Origin: Lacunisphaera limnophila
Lineage (GTDB): Bacteria; Verrucomicrobiota; Verrucomicrobiia; Opitutales; Opitutaceae
NCBI RefSeq assembly: GCF_001746835.1
Contig: NZ_CP016094.1
Span: 3,239,501-3,303,500, forward strand
Direction: 5' to 3'
DNA length: 64,000 nt
This document shows positions 54,801 to 61,034 of the stretch, in pieces (the stretch's first letter is position 1; each line of letters opens with the position of its first letter). A model generated the notes under the pieces. It searched no databases, was not told where the DNA came from, and was given only the letters and a program-made list of their open reading frames with translations. The position numbers and the translations under genes were made by a program.

Positions 54801-55402
54801 CGGCAGGGCTGGGAGGAAAACTCGTGGCATGGCGTGATGGAAACTACACGATGCGCGGCCGCGGCTGGGAGCCGATCAGTGAGCGTGTCGAGGTGCGCGC
54901 CGCACAGGTCCTGAACGCTGGCTGGAAGTTGCAGTTTCCCAGTGGGTGGGACGCGCCGAGCGAGCTGAATCTCGCGGACGGCGTGCAACCCTGGTCTGCC
55001 CACGCGAATCCGGCGATCGCGGCGTTTTCCGGCACGGCGGTGTACTCCACCAACTTCACCGTATCCTCGCTAGCGGGCAACGAACGGGCGTGGCTCGACC
55101 TCGGCAGGGTGAGTGAGATTGCGGAGGTGGAACTCAACGGTCAAATTTTGCCGCTCGCTTGGACTGCGCCGCACCAGCTCGATGTCAGCGCTGCGCTGCG
55201 GGCCGGAGAGAACCGGCTGAAGGTTCATGTGACCAACACTTGGTTCAACCGGCTCGCCTACGAGGCCGGTCTGCCTGCAACCCAGAGGCGCACCTGGTCG
55301 ATCAACGGTCCGGTGGCGGATGCGCCGCGGCGGTTGGCCGGTTTGACCGGGCCCGTGCGCCTGGTGTTTGGTCGCATACTGGCTGCACCGACGGCGCCGT
55401 GA
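51896..55402 (+). CDS. Exported GH106-type alpha-L-rhamnosidase
   Basis: 1168 aa from ATG at 51896 with a signal peptide (MRFYRFLILFASISATAVLF). The GH106-like start PRAVFPETWFHLIGGNVSREG, the barrel segments AGLAGIQLFHGAGGVWPG and MQNCPGWAMSGGPWITPDRAM, and the acidic FFEAATGDVTPGD and KPVIAAEAFTN regions fit the family. The C-terminus (about 1030-1140) is a jelly-roll sugar-binding domain (AVYSTNFTV, WLDLGRVSEIAEVELNGQ). It should release terminal L-rhamnose from plant or microbial glycans outside the cytoplasm. It is the only full-length gene of the tRNA-Cys island. Confidence 0.82.
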   Translation: MRFYRFLILFASISATAVLFPAEERAMDTATFAAPPRAVFPETWFHLIGGNVSREGLTADIDAVAAAGLAGIQLFHGAGGVWPGVTPQIQTLSPSWDGMLEHVADEAKRAGLRFTMQNCPGWAMSGGPWITPDRAMRHLVWSRVDVGAESVEALRLPVPQPSKEEWRDYRDVAVLAFPTPEGDTGGNVAPVAIRSNRPDLPWAKLWAGSEEVPDLRIEPAGVDPVWVEVEFAGPLVLRSAGFPGIERFAMRRNFDPSARIQVRALVESAEGAPTWRTVADREVPRGNWQDRPPQENAWVLALDEQPARVYRFVFHNRKPLALLYLRLSTAARLQDWAGQAGFVLRSLDRSGPPRQSPAAWVRGADVLDLSEHLRPDGTLDWRPREGRWTVVRYGHVNTGVTNTPAPPEATGWECDKLSPLGAEQHFAGYIGRVSAPGGPVDGGRLQGMLIDSWECYTQTWTPAMEAEFATRREYALRRWLPALAGWVIDDPLTTERFLRDWRATISDLLVANYFGRLAELARERGLRLFFEAATGDVTPGDLLEYYQAADVPMCEFWRPNDPHWGGLEAKPFSLAVSAGHIYGKPVIAAEAFTNILLDYSEHPFQFKASADRAFAAGVNHLVLHTYTHNPRLDLVPGTSFGSRIGSPFIRGQTWWQHMPAFTTYLARCQAMLQQGVPVADVLWYVGDDLDQEPRADTPYPSGYKFDLCNQDALLRRISVDEAGRLTTPEGVSWRLLWLPQDSARRLTVPTLQRLRGMLEAGAVVLAERPQQRVDLSGGPAADAAFDQLVSALWGNVPSPSGEALLGRGRLRWGVSLETMLGEIDCGPDVAGVRATEWTHRRVDGENIYFVAADRATPLRANVRFRATGRPELWDAVTGQIHPVPVFARVGGVTSVPLDLPAAGSVFVRFRAETAPVAWQQVERDGTVLLDGMDATRTEAGVPFPVQGLQPGAEEQPWIPQPWPDLTVTPAGLGGKLVAWRDGNYTMRGRGWEPISERVEVRAAQVLNAGWKLQFPSGWDAPSELNLADGVQPWSAHANPAIAAFSGTAVYSTNFTVSSLAGNERAWLDLGRVSEIAEVELNGQILPLAWTAPHQLDVSAALRAGENRLKVHVTNTWFNRLAYEAGLPATQRRTWSINGPVADAPRRLAGLTGPVRLVFGRILAAPTAP

Positions 55403-55660
55403 GCAGGCACGTCTTTTCTTTATGCAAAGACTTCTATGCCGTTTTCAGGACCTTCACAATCGTCCAACTCATTGAACACAAATTTCGAAAGTGTGAGGTC
55501 TTCAACTGCGGGGAAGTTTATAACAACGCATCAACCGCGAAATATAGGATTAAATACGATGAATTTCAAAATAACCTGCCTCTTAGGAGTGGTATGGTAG
55601 CTTAGTCGTGACCCCAATTACAGCTTATGGCGCCAGGATAGACGCTATGGCGGAGGGCCG
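55403..55660. other. Low-GC non-coding stretch in the island
   Basis: About 258 bases, much richer in A/T than the flanking DNA up to about 55610 (TTTCTTTATGCAAAGAC, GAAATATAGGATTAAATAC). I see no gene and no clear repeat. The composition points to a different source from the host chromosome. Confidence 0.6.
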
Positions 55661-56083
55661 GTGGATCAGAACCTACGGTCTGGAAGAAGTCGTGTTGTAG
55701 GCGCAGACGGCGACACCGTCGTCTTCGGCGGGCTTAGATTCCACCTGCATGGTTGGCTTAGCAGCCTCGACCTCAATCAGCGGGTCGATGTGCTGGTGAC
55801 GCACGCTCCGCCTGCGGGCTCGGCCACGGCGGTGGCCAAGAGGGGTCAGGATTTCGGGGATCCAGCGGTCCTCGACATGTTGCACATGCCGCGGCTCGTT
55901 CTATCGGGCCACGTGCATTCTCCGTTGGTCTATTGGCACAAATGGCCCGCTATGGAAACGCTGGTCCTGAATACCGGGCATGATGAAAACTCAAGCGAGC
56001 CGCTCCATTGGACCATCGGCACAGACCGTGGCATTGCCGTCCACAGCCTCGGAGAGGCTGTCCGGTTTGCTCCGTGGCCGTAG
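55661..56083 (+). pseudogene. C-terminal half of a calcineurin-like phosphoesterase
   Basis: 140 codons from a GTG at 55661. The later metal-binding motifs are present (LVTHAPPAG and LSGHVHSPLVYW), but the N-terminal D-x-H, G-D and G-N-H-D motifs are absent, so the product would lack half of its metal site. It is probably a truncated remnant carried with the island. It ends 89 bases before attR. Confidence 0.6.
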
Positions 56084-56172
56084 ATAAAACGTGGCTAAAA
56101 CCCCCTCTTTTTTCACTTTCGCCAACCATGGCTTCCCTCTGAGAGACCTACTTTATGGACGCGAAATCGACT

Positions 56173-56195
56173 TTCGATTCCGCCCCGCACCTCCA
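56173..56195 (+). other. Attachment site attR (partial tRNA-Cys copy)
   Basis: An exact 23-base copy of the 3' end of tRNA-Cys (51170-51192). Sequence upstream of 56173 differs from the tRNA, so only the attachment core is duplicated. The following 205 bases to the MFS gene are the original right flank and show no gene. Confidence 0.88.
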
Positions 56196-56400
56196 GCCTT
56201 CGCCGAGCAGATCGAGAACGAAGGGGCCTTTCACAGGTTTGGCAAAAGGAGCAAATTTTTCCGGCGAAATGGCCTGAGTGGCTTCGGCTGGCAGGCCAGC
56301 CCGGATGCGGAAGCCGGTAAGGGCCGCGCCGAAGTGCCGCGAACACGGGACGAAGGCGGGCAATCAGGGGCGATCACGAGGCCAACGCCTGCATGCCTGT

Positions 56401-57765
56401 TTATAGTGGCCGCTCATCCTCGTCCGGGATCGTTTGGATCTGGTGGAGGGGCGGGACGTTTTTCAGGGTCGGGGCGAGCCAGGCGATGAGGGCGGTCACG
56501 GCGATCGTGCCGAGGCCGCCGATGCCGGCGGCGACGACCGGGCCGAAGAGCGCGGCGGTCAGGCCGGCGCGGAGGGCGGAGATCTCGTTGGAGGAGCCGA
56601 CGAACAGCTGGTTCACCGCCGTGACGCGGCCGCGGAGGGCGTCGGGGGTCATCAGCTGCACGAGGGAGTGCCGCACGACCACGCTGTAGTTGTCGAAGCA
56701 GCCGCTGAAGAACAGGGCGACGAGCGAGAGCCAGAACACGGTGGAGAGGCTGAAGAGGCTGAGTGAGGCGCCGAAGCCCGCCACGGACCAGAGCATGAGG
56801 AGACCGGGCCGACGCGCCGAGGGCCGGTGGGCGGTGAACATGGCCATGGCGATGGCCCCGGCGGCGGGGGCGGCGCGCAGCCAGCCGAGCCCGGCGGGGC
56901 CGACGTGCAGGATTTTGTCGGCGTAGATCGGGAGGAGCGCGGTGACGCCGCCGAGGATCACGGCGAAGAGATCGAGCGACATGGCCGCGAGGATGTTCGG
57001 GTTGCGCCACATGAAGCCGACGCCGGCGAGGGCGCCCTGCGCGGCGGCGGCGGTGCTGCGGGGCTGGACGGCCGGGCGCACGCCGATGAGCAGGACCACG
57101 AGGGAGAAGGAGGCCAGCACGTCGAACAGGTAGACCACGGAGTAGCCCCAGAGCGCGACGACAAGGCCGCCGAGCGCCGGACCGATCACGGTGGAAAGCT
57201 CGAAGGCGCTGGCGTTCCAGTTGATGGCGTTGCTGAGGGCCTTGGTGGGGATGAGCAGCGGCACCAGCGAGGCCCGTGAAGGGCCGGCGAGCACGCGGAC
57301 CACGGCTTGCATCAAAATAATGAGATAGAGCAGCGGCAGCGCCGGGTCGTCGAAGCGCAGGCTGGCCGGGTCGACGTGGCGTTCGAAGACGAGCGCGATC
57401 TGGCGCAGGAGGCCGTTGGCCGTTTCCAAGACCGGGAGGGCGGGGATCTGGTCGTGCCAGATCGAGACGGCGGCGAGGGCGAGCGAGAGCAGGGCGGAGG
57501 CGGCCGCGCCCCGGGTGAGGATCAGGCGCCGGTCATACCGGTCGGCCAGCGCGCCGGCGGGGAGCACGAAGGCGATGAGCGGGACGACGTTCATTAGGCC
57601 GACGAGCCCGAGGGCCGTGGCGGAGTTCGTCCACTGGTAGATCTGCCAGGCCGCGGCAACGCCAAGCGCCTGGCGGCCGAGGTTGGCCAAGAAATTGCCG
57701 GTCAGGAATCGGCGGTAGCCGGCGTGGCGCAGCGCGGCATAGGGATCGTGGGCAGGCTCAGTCAT
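56401..57765 (-). CDS. MFS transporter (EntS/MFS_3-like)
   Basis: 454 aa from ATG at 57765 (MTEPAHDPYAALRHAGYRRF). About 12 membrane segments; the motif-A-type loop is GALADRYDRRLILTRG and the family hallmark SALRxxxxRGRV appears as TPDALRGRVTAVNQLF. The MFS_3 group includes the enterobactin exporter EntS and related multidrug exporters. An extended segment between helices (about 125-150) is unusual. It lies just outside the island and converges with it. Confidence 0.87.
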   Translation of the reverse strand: MTEPAHDPYAALRHAGYRRFLTGNFLANLGRQALGVAAAWQIYQWTNSATALGLVGLMNVVPLIAFVLPAGALADRYDRRLILTRGAAASALLSLALAAVSIWHDQIPALPVLETANGLLRQIALVFERHVDPASLRFDDPALPLLYLIILMQAVVRVLAGPSRASLVPLLIPTKALSNAINWNASAFELSTVIGPALGGLVVALWGYSVVYLFDVLASFSLVVLLIGVRPAVQPRSTAAAAQGALAGVGFMWRNPNILAAMSLDLFAVILGGVTALLPIYADKILHVGPAGLGWLRAAPAAGAIAMAMFTAHRPSARRPGLLMLWSVAGFGASLSLFSLSTVFWLSLVALFFSGCFDNYSVVVRHSLVQLMTPDALRGRVTAVNQLFVGSSNEISALRAGLTAALFGPVVAAGIGGLGTIAVTALIAWLAPTLKNVPPLHQIQTIPDEDERPL

Positions 57766-57919
57766 GCCGCCCAAGCCTCCGGAATTTTAGCCCCGAAAAG
57801 TCGCAAAAAGGTCTGTTGTCGCAGCGAGGTGTCGTCCGTGCGCCCATAGGCGCCTCGAGGCATTGATTCCCGCCGGAACTTTTTGTGACTTCTTGTGGCC
57901 ACAACCTCTGCCTGGATTT

Positions 57920-58741
57920 TCATCCCGCGAAGAAGGGGTTGTGCTTCTTCTCCTGCTTGATCGTGGTGAGCGGGCCGTGGCCGCAGGCGAAGACGGTGTC
58001 GAGCGGGAGCTTGAAGAGCTTCTGCTTGTTGTTGCGGAGCTGCGCCTCGTACGAGACCTGTCCGCCGCCCATCGAGCTGGCAAAGAGCGAGTCGCCGACG
58101 ATGGCGAGCGGCCAGGCGAGGCCGGTCACGTAGTAGCTGGTCTGGCCCGGCGAATGGCCCCAGGTGAGCAGGGTCTTGATGGAGATTTCGCCGAGGTGGA
58201 AATGGGCGTTTTCCTGGAAAGTTTTCGCGCCGGGATGGGGGGCGGGCTCGAGTTCGCTGGCCCAGACCTCGGCACCGGTCGCGGCGAGGCGGGGGAGGTC
58301 GGCCACGTGGTCCTCGTGGGTATGGGTGAGGAAGATGTAGCGGAGTTTCAGGTTCTCGGCGGCGATCGTGTCGAGCATCGACACGGCGCTGGCCCCGGTG
58401 TCGAAGGCGGCGGCGTGGCGGGTTTTGACGTCCCAGACGAGATAGGAGTTCACGGTCATGTCCTCGTGCGGGGTGTTGAACATGACGAATCCGCGCGGGA
58501 AGATGGGCTGCTCGGGATACCACTCGCGCCGGGCGTGGGCGAGGAGGCTGTCGCGTCCGAGATTCAGGGCCTTGGCAATGGCGCGGAGGGCTGGTTCGCG
58601 GATCTCGCCGCCCTTGACGGCCTGCACATCGGCCAGGGGGATGCCGGCCTTCTGGGCGAGGGCGTCGTCGGTGAGTTGGTGGCCGCGTTGGGCCTTGCCG
58701 ATGACGTCGGTGAAATTGTCCTCCAGGGGGATGCGGGGCAT
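57920..58741 (-). CDS. Metallo-beta-lactamase-fold hydrolase with N-terminal HTH-like domain
   Basis: 273 aa from ATG at 58741 (MPRIPLEDNFTDVIG). Residues about 8-65 look like an XRE-type helix-turn-helix (TDDALAQKAGIPLADVQAVKGG, LRAIAKALNLG). The hydrolase domain follows with the metal motif LTHTHEDHVADL (about residue 140), a later WGHSPGQTSYY His and GDSLFASSMGGG Asp. The catalytic part resembles glyoxalase II-like enzymes. The fusion suggests either a regulatory domain or a helical dimerisation element. Confidence 0.8.
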   Translation of the reverse strand: MPRIPLEDNFTDVIGKAQRGHQLTDDALAQKAGIPLADVQAVKGGEIREPALRAIAKALNLGRDSLLAHARREWYPEQPIFPRGFVMFNTPHEDMTVNSYLVWDVKTRHAAAFDTGASAVSMLDTIAAENLKLRYIFLTHTHEDHVADLPRLAATGAEVWASELEPAPHPGAKTFQENAHFHLGEISIKTLLTWGHSPGQTSYYVTGLAWPLAIVGDSLFASSMGGGQVSYEAQLRNNKQKLFKLPLDTVFACGHGPLTTIKQEKKHNPFFAG

Positions 58742-58862
58742 CCGGTCAGCCAATCGGCCCGGCGCGGGTTCGCAAGCGCGGGGTTCGGGAGGGGTGAATC
58801 AGTCCGCGACGCGCTGGCCGATGGGGCGGGGTCGCCCACGCTCCAGAAGGAGATGAAATTTT

Positions 58863-59390
58863 CTACTGCGTCACCAAGCCGAGCGCCCGGAGCTGGCTTT
58901 CGAGGGTGGCGACAGAATTCCAGGGCAGGATGGGGGAGTTGCCGCGCTCGTCGGGCGGGTCCTGATCGAGGCGGTCCGACCAGCCGCCGCAGCCGGTGAG
59001 AGGGAGGAGCGGGCGACGGTGGAGCCAGGCGAGGCAGACCTCGGATTTCGTGCCGGCGCGGCCGCCGATCACGAGACAGGCGTCGCCGGCCAGGGCCATC
59101 AGCAGGTTGCGGGCGTCGCCCATGCCGCAAGGGATCAACACGGTGCAGGGCCAGTCCTTGAGGCCGATGTCGTCGGAGGGCACGATGCTGACCACCGTGC
59201 CGCCGGCCGCGAGGGCGCGCTCGGCGGCCACGCGAGTAGCCGGGCTGCCGCAGCCGCTGACGAGCGTGAGGCCGAGTCGTGCGATGAGCTCGCCGGCGGA
59301 AGCGGCCAAGTCATACGCCGGGGAACCGGGTTCGGCGCTGCCGAGGACGCAGACCTGGCGGGGGCGAGCGGAAGCGGGAGGGGTGGTCAT
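58863..59390 (-). CDS. SLOG/LOG-fold protein (TIGR00725-like)
   Basis: 175 aa from ATG at 59390. A Rossmann-like fold with QVCVLGSAEPGSPAY at the start and the nucleotide-binding GGRAGTKSEVCLAW motif (PGGxGTxxE-like) around residue 110. Related proteins bind nucleotides or act as cytokinin-activating LOG phosphoribohydrolases; TIGR00725 members have no assigned reaction. The start overlaps the upstream gene's stop by 4 bases, so the two are coupled. Confidence 0.8.
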   Translation of the reverse strand: MTTPPASARPRQVCVLGSAEPGSPAYDLAASAGELIARLGLTLVSGCGSPATRVAAERALAAGGTVVSIVPSDDIGLKDWPCTVLIPCGMGDARNLLMALAGDACLVIGGRAGTKSEVCLAWLHRRPLLPLTGCGGWSDRLDQDPPDERGNSPILPWNSVATLESQLRALGLVTQ

Positions 59391-59683
59391 TTCTTGAAGT
59401 AGTAGGTGAGCCCCGCGACGACCGCCATGAAAAGCACCGTCCAAAAAGCGGGGTGCTTCAGGGGCCAGGTCAGGGCAACGATCTTCACGCAGCGGTCACA
59501 CCACGCGCCGGTGTAGGGCAGCGGACCGGGGAAGTGTTGGGTGTGGCCCGGCTGGCCGCAGCGCTCGCAGATGCCGCAATAGCCGACGGGGATGTGTTGC
59601 TTCTGTCGGAAATCGGCGTCGAGCGAGGCGCAGTAGCACTGACGTGGGGGCTTGGCGGGCTCGCTGGCGGGCTTTGCGTCCAT
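59387..59683 (-). CDS. Small Cys-rich membrane protein
   Basis: 98 aa. Cysteines occur in three groups, CYC (residues 16-18), GYCGICERCG (about 35-43) and WCDRC (about 61-65), which resembles a zinc ribbon. A single C-terminal membrane helix follows (FWTVLFMAVVAGLTYYF). Family unknown to me. It is coupled to the SLOG gene by a 4-base overlap and lies 10 bases after the rRNA methyltransferase stop. Confidence 0.75.
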   Translation of the reverse strand: MDAKPASEPAKPPRQCYCASLDADFRQKQHIPVGYCGICERCGQPGHTQHFPGPLPYTGAWCDRCVKIVALTWPLKHPAFWTVLFMAVVAGLTYYFKK

Positions 59684-59693
59684 ATCGGAGGGG

Positions 59694-60923
59694 TTACGTT
59701 GAGCGCCGGAGCGTGGCGGCGTAGAAGCCGTCGGTGTTGCGGGTGCCGGGGAGCAGGGTGGTGCCGAGGCCGTCGAAGGTACCGCCGTGGGTGTCGGCCG
59801 CGGGCTCGGGCTTGAAATCCGGTTGGGCCTGGAGGAACGCGGCGACCACGTCGTGGTTCTCGTGGCGGCTCATCGAGCAGGTGGCGTAGATCAGGAGTCC
59901 GCCGGGCTTCACGCGCGGGGCCTGGGTGGTGAGGATCTCGAGCTGGGTCCGGGTGAACGAGGCGATGGTCTCGGGCTTCACGTACCACTTGAGGTGCGGC
60001 TGGCGGCGCCAGGTGCCGGAGCCGGAGCAGGGGGCGTCGACCAGAACGCCATCGTAGGCAGCATCGGGGCTGTTCGTAATCCGGACATTCGTCAGGCGGG
60101 CACGCTGGGCGCGGTCGCGGAGTTCCTCGAGGATTTCCAGGCGGATGTCGGTGGCGTCGACATGGCCGTGGTCGCCGAGCAGGCGGGCGAGTTGCAGGCT
60201 CTTGCCGCCGGCGCCGGCGCAGGCATCGAGCCAGCGGCCGCCGGGCGGGATGGGCGCGGTGGCGAGCACGAGTTGCGAGCCGAGGTCCTGGATCTCGATG
60301 AAACCGCGGCGGTAGGCATCGGTGTTGGCGACCTCGGCGTTGGGCGGCAGGCAGAGGGCGTCAGGGAAATCAGGGGCGGTTTCCCAAGTCCACTGCTTGC
60401 CGCGGAACTCGTCGAACACGAGGTTGCGGTCGATGCACTGGAGGCGCACCCAGACATTGGCGCGGGCGTTGAGGGCGTCGAGGTGGGGCGACGTGAAGGC
60501 GGCGGGGCAGTGGTCAGCGAACCAGGAAGGAAGCAACTCAGAGACCTGAAACTTCAGACCTGAAACCTGAGAGGTTAAGAATTCGGCTTTCTCGGCGAGC
60601 GTGGCCGGGACGGCGGGCCAGTCGGCGCAGAAGGCGGCGCGGTAGGGCGACGTGGGTTTCAGCTCGGGCGCGAGCCAGGCGATGACCTTGGCCGCCGTGA
60701 CCGGATCGGAATCGAGGAGCGGATCAGTCCACGGCAGGAAGCGGAGCCAGGTGTAGATGAGCTCGCGGTAGAGCTTGCGGTCGCGGGAGCCGATGGCGCG
60801 CTGGCGGGCGAGGAGTTCCTTGATCCGCCGGGGCAGGGCGCTGTCGCGGCGAACATGGGGACGCAGCTCGGCGACGAAGGCGAGGAACAGGCGCTGCTGG
60901 TTGGCCGCGATACCGGGATGCAT
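59694..60923 (-). CDS. RsmB/NOP2/Sun-type RNA (cytosine-5) methyltransferase
   Basis: 409 aa. An N-terminal NusB-like helical region precedes the methyltransferase. AdoMet binding is seen in WLDACAGAGGKSLQLA, and the two cysteines of the family are in VDAPCSGSGTWRR and YATCSMSRHEN. It probably methylates a cytosine of 16S rRNA. Residues about 115-129 (SQVSGLKFQVSEL) are encoded by a tandem-repeat-like insertion (60541-60572). Confidence 0.9.
   Translation of the reverse strand: MHPGIAANQQRLFLAFVAELRPHVRRDSALPRRIKELLARQRAIGSRDRKLYRELIYTWLRFLPWTDPLLDSDPVTAAKVIAWLAPELKPTSPYRAAFCADWPAVPATLAEKAEFLTSQVSGLKFQVSELLPSWFADHCPAAFTSPHLDALNARANVWVRLQCIDRNLVFDEFRGKQWTWETAPDFPDALCLPPNAEVANTDAYRRGFIEIQDLGSQLVLATAPIPPGGRWLDACAGAGGKSLQLARLLGDHGHVDATDIRLEILEELRDRAQRARLTNVRITNSPDAAYDGVLVDAPCSGSGTWRRQPHLKWYVKPETIASFTRTQLEILTTQAPRVKPGGLLIYATCSMSRHENHDVVAAFLQAQPDFKPEPAADTHGGTFDGLGTTLLPGTRNTDGFYAATLRRST
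60541..60572. repeat. Short tandem repeat inside the methyltransferase gene
   Basis: AGACCTGAAAC occurs twice (60542-60552 and 60556-60566), followed by a further CTGA. It is translated in frame into a 13-residue segment with no counterpart in the conserved domain. This text resembles intergenic repeat sequence more than coding sequence. Confidence 0.55.
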
Positions 60924-60933
60924 GGGATTAATT

Positions 60934-61024
60934 GAACCACAGAGACACGGAGGACACAGAGCAAGGCCGGGAAATGGTCGCGGAGCTCACGTAGCCCGCC
61001 GTGTCCTCTGTGTCTCTGTGGTTC
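60934..61024. repeat. Intergenic inverted repeat (GAACCACAGAGACACGGAGG type)
   Basis: Arms 60934-60960 and 60999-61024 are close reverse complements of about 26 bases with a 38-base spacer. They belong to the same family as 50961-51032. They fill the gap between lptD and the methyltransferase gene. Confidence 0.85.
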
Positions 61025-61034
61025 AAAACGGATC

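Larger units (their letters stand above)
51170..56195 (+). mobile_element. 5-kb genomic island integrated in tRNA-Cys
   Basis: Bounded by exact 23-bp direct repeats (51170-51192 and 56173-56195). Contents in order: the decayed start of a phage-type integrase (51379), a decayed RhaT-like C-terminus (51451-51638), a large intact GH106-type alpha-L-rhamnosidase gene (51896-55402), a low-GC stretch (55403-55620) and a truncated phosphoesterase (55661-56083). The integrase next to the tRNA and the decayed state of most genes suggest an old, no longer mobile island whose surviving cargo is for rhamnoside use. Confidence 0.85.

Noticed and set aside
56091-56489. Open frame across attR and the right flank of the island
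   Set aside because: It crosses the attachment site and runs into the 3' end of the MFS gene on the other strand, with no domain similarity.
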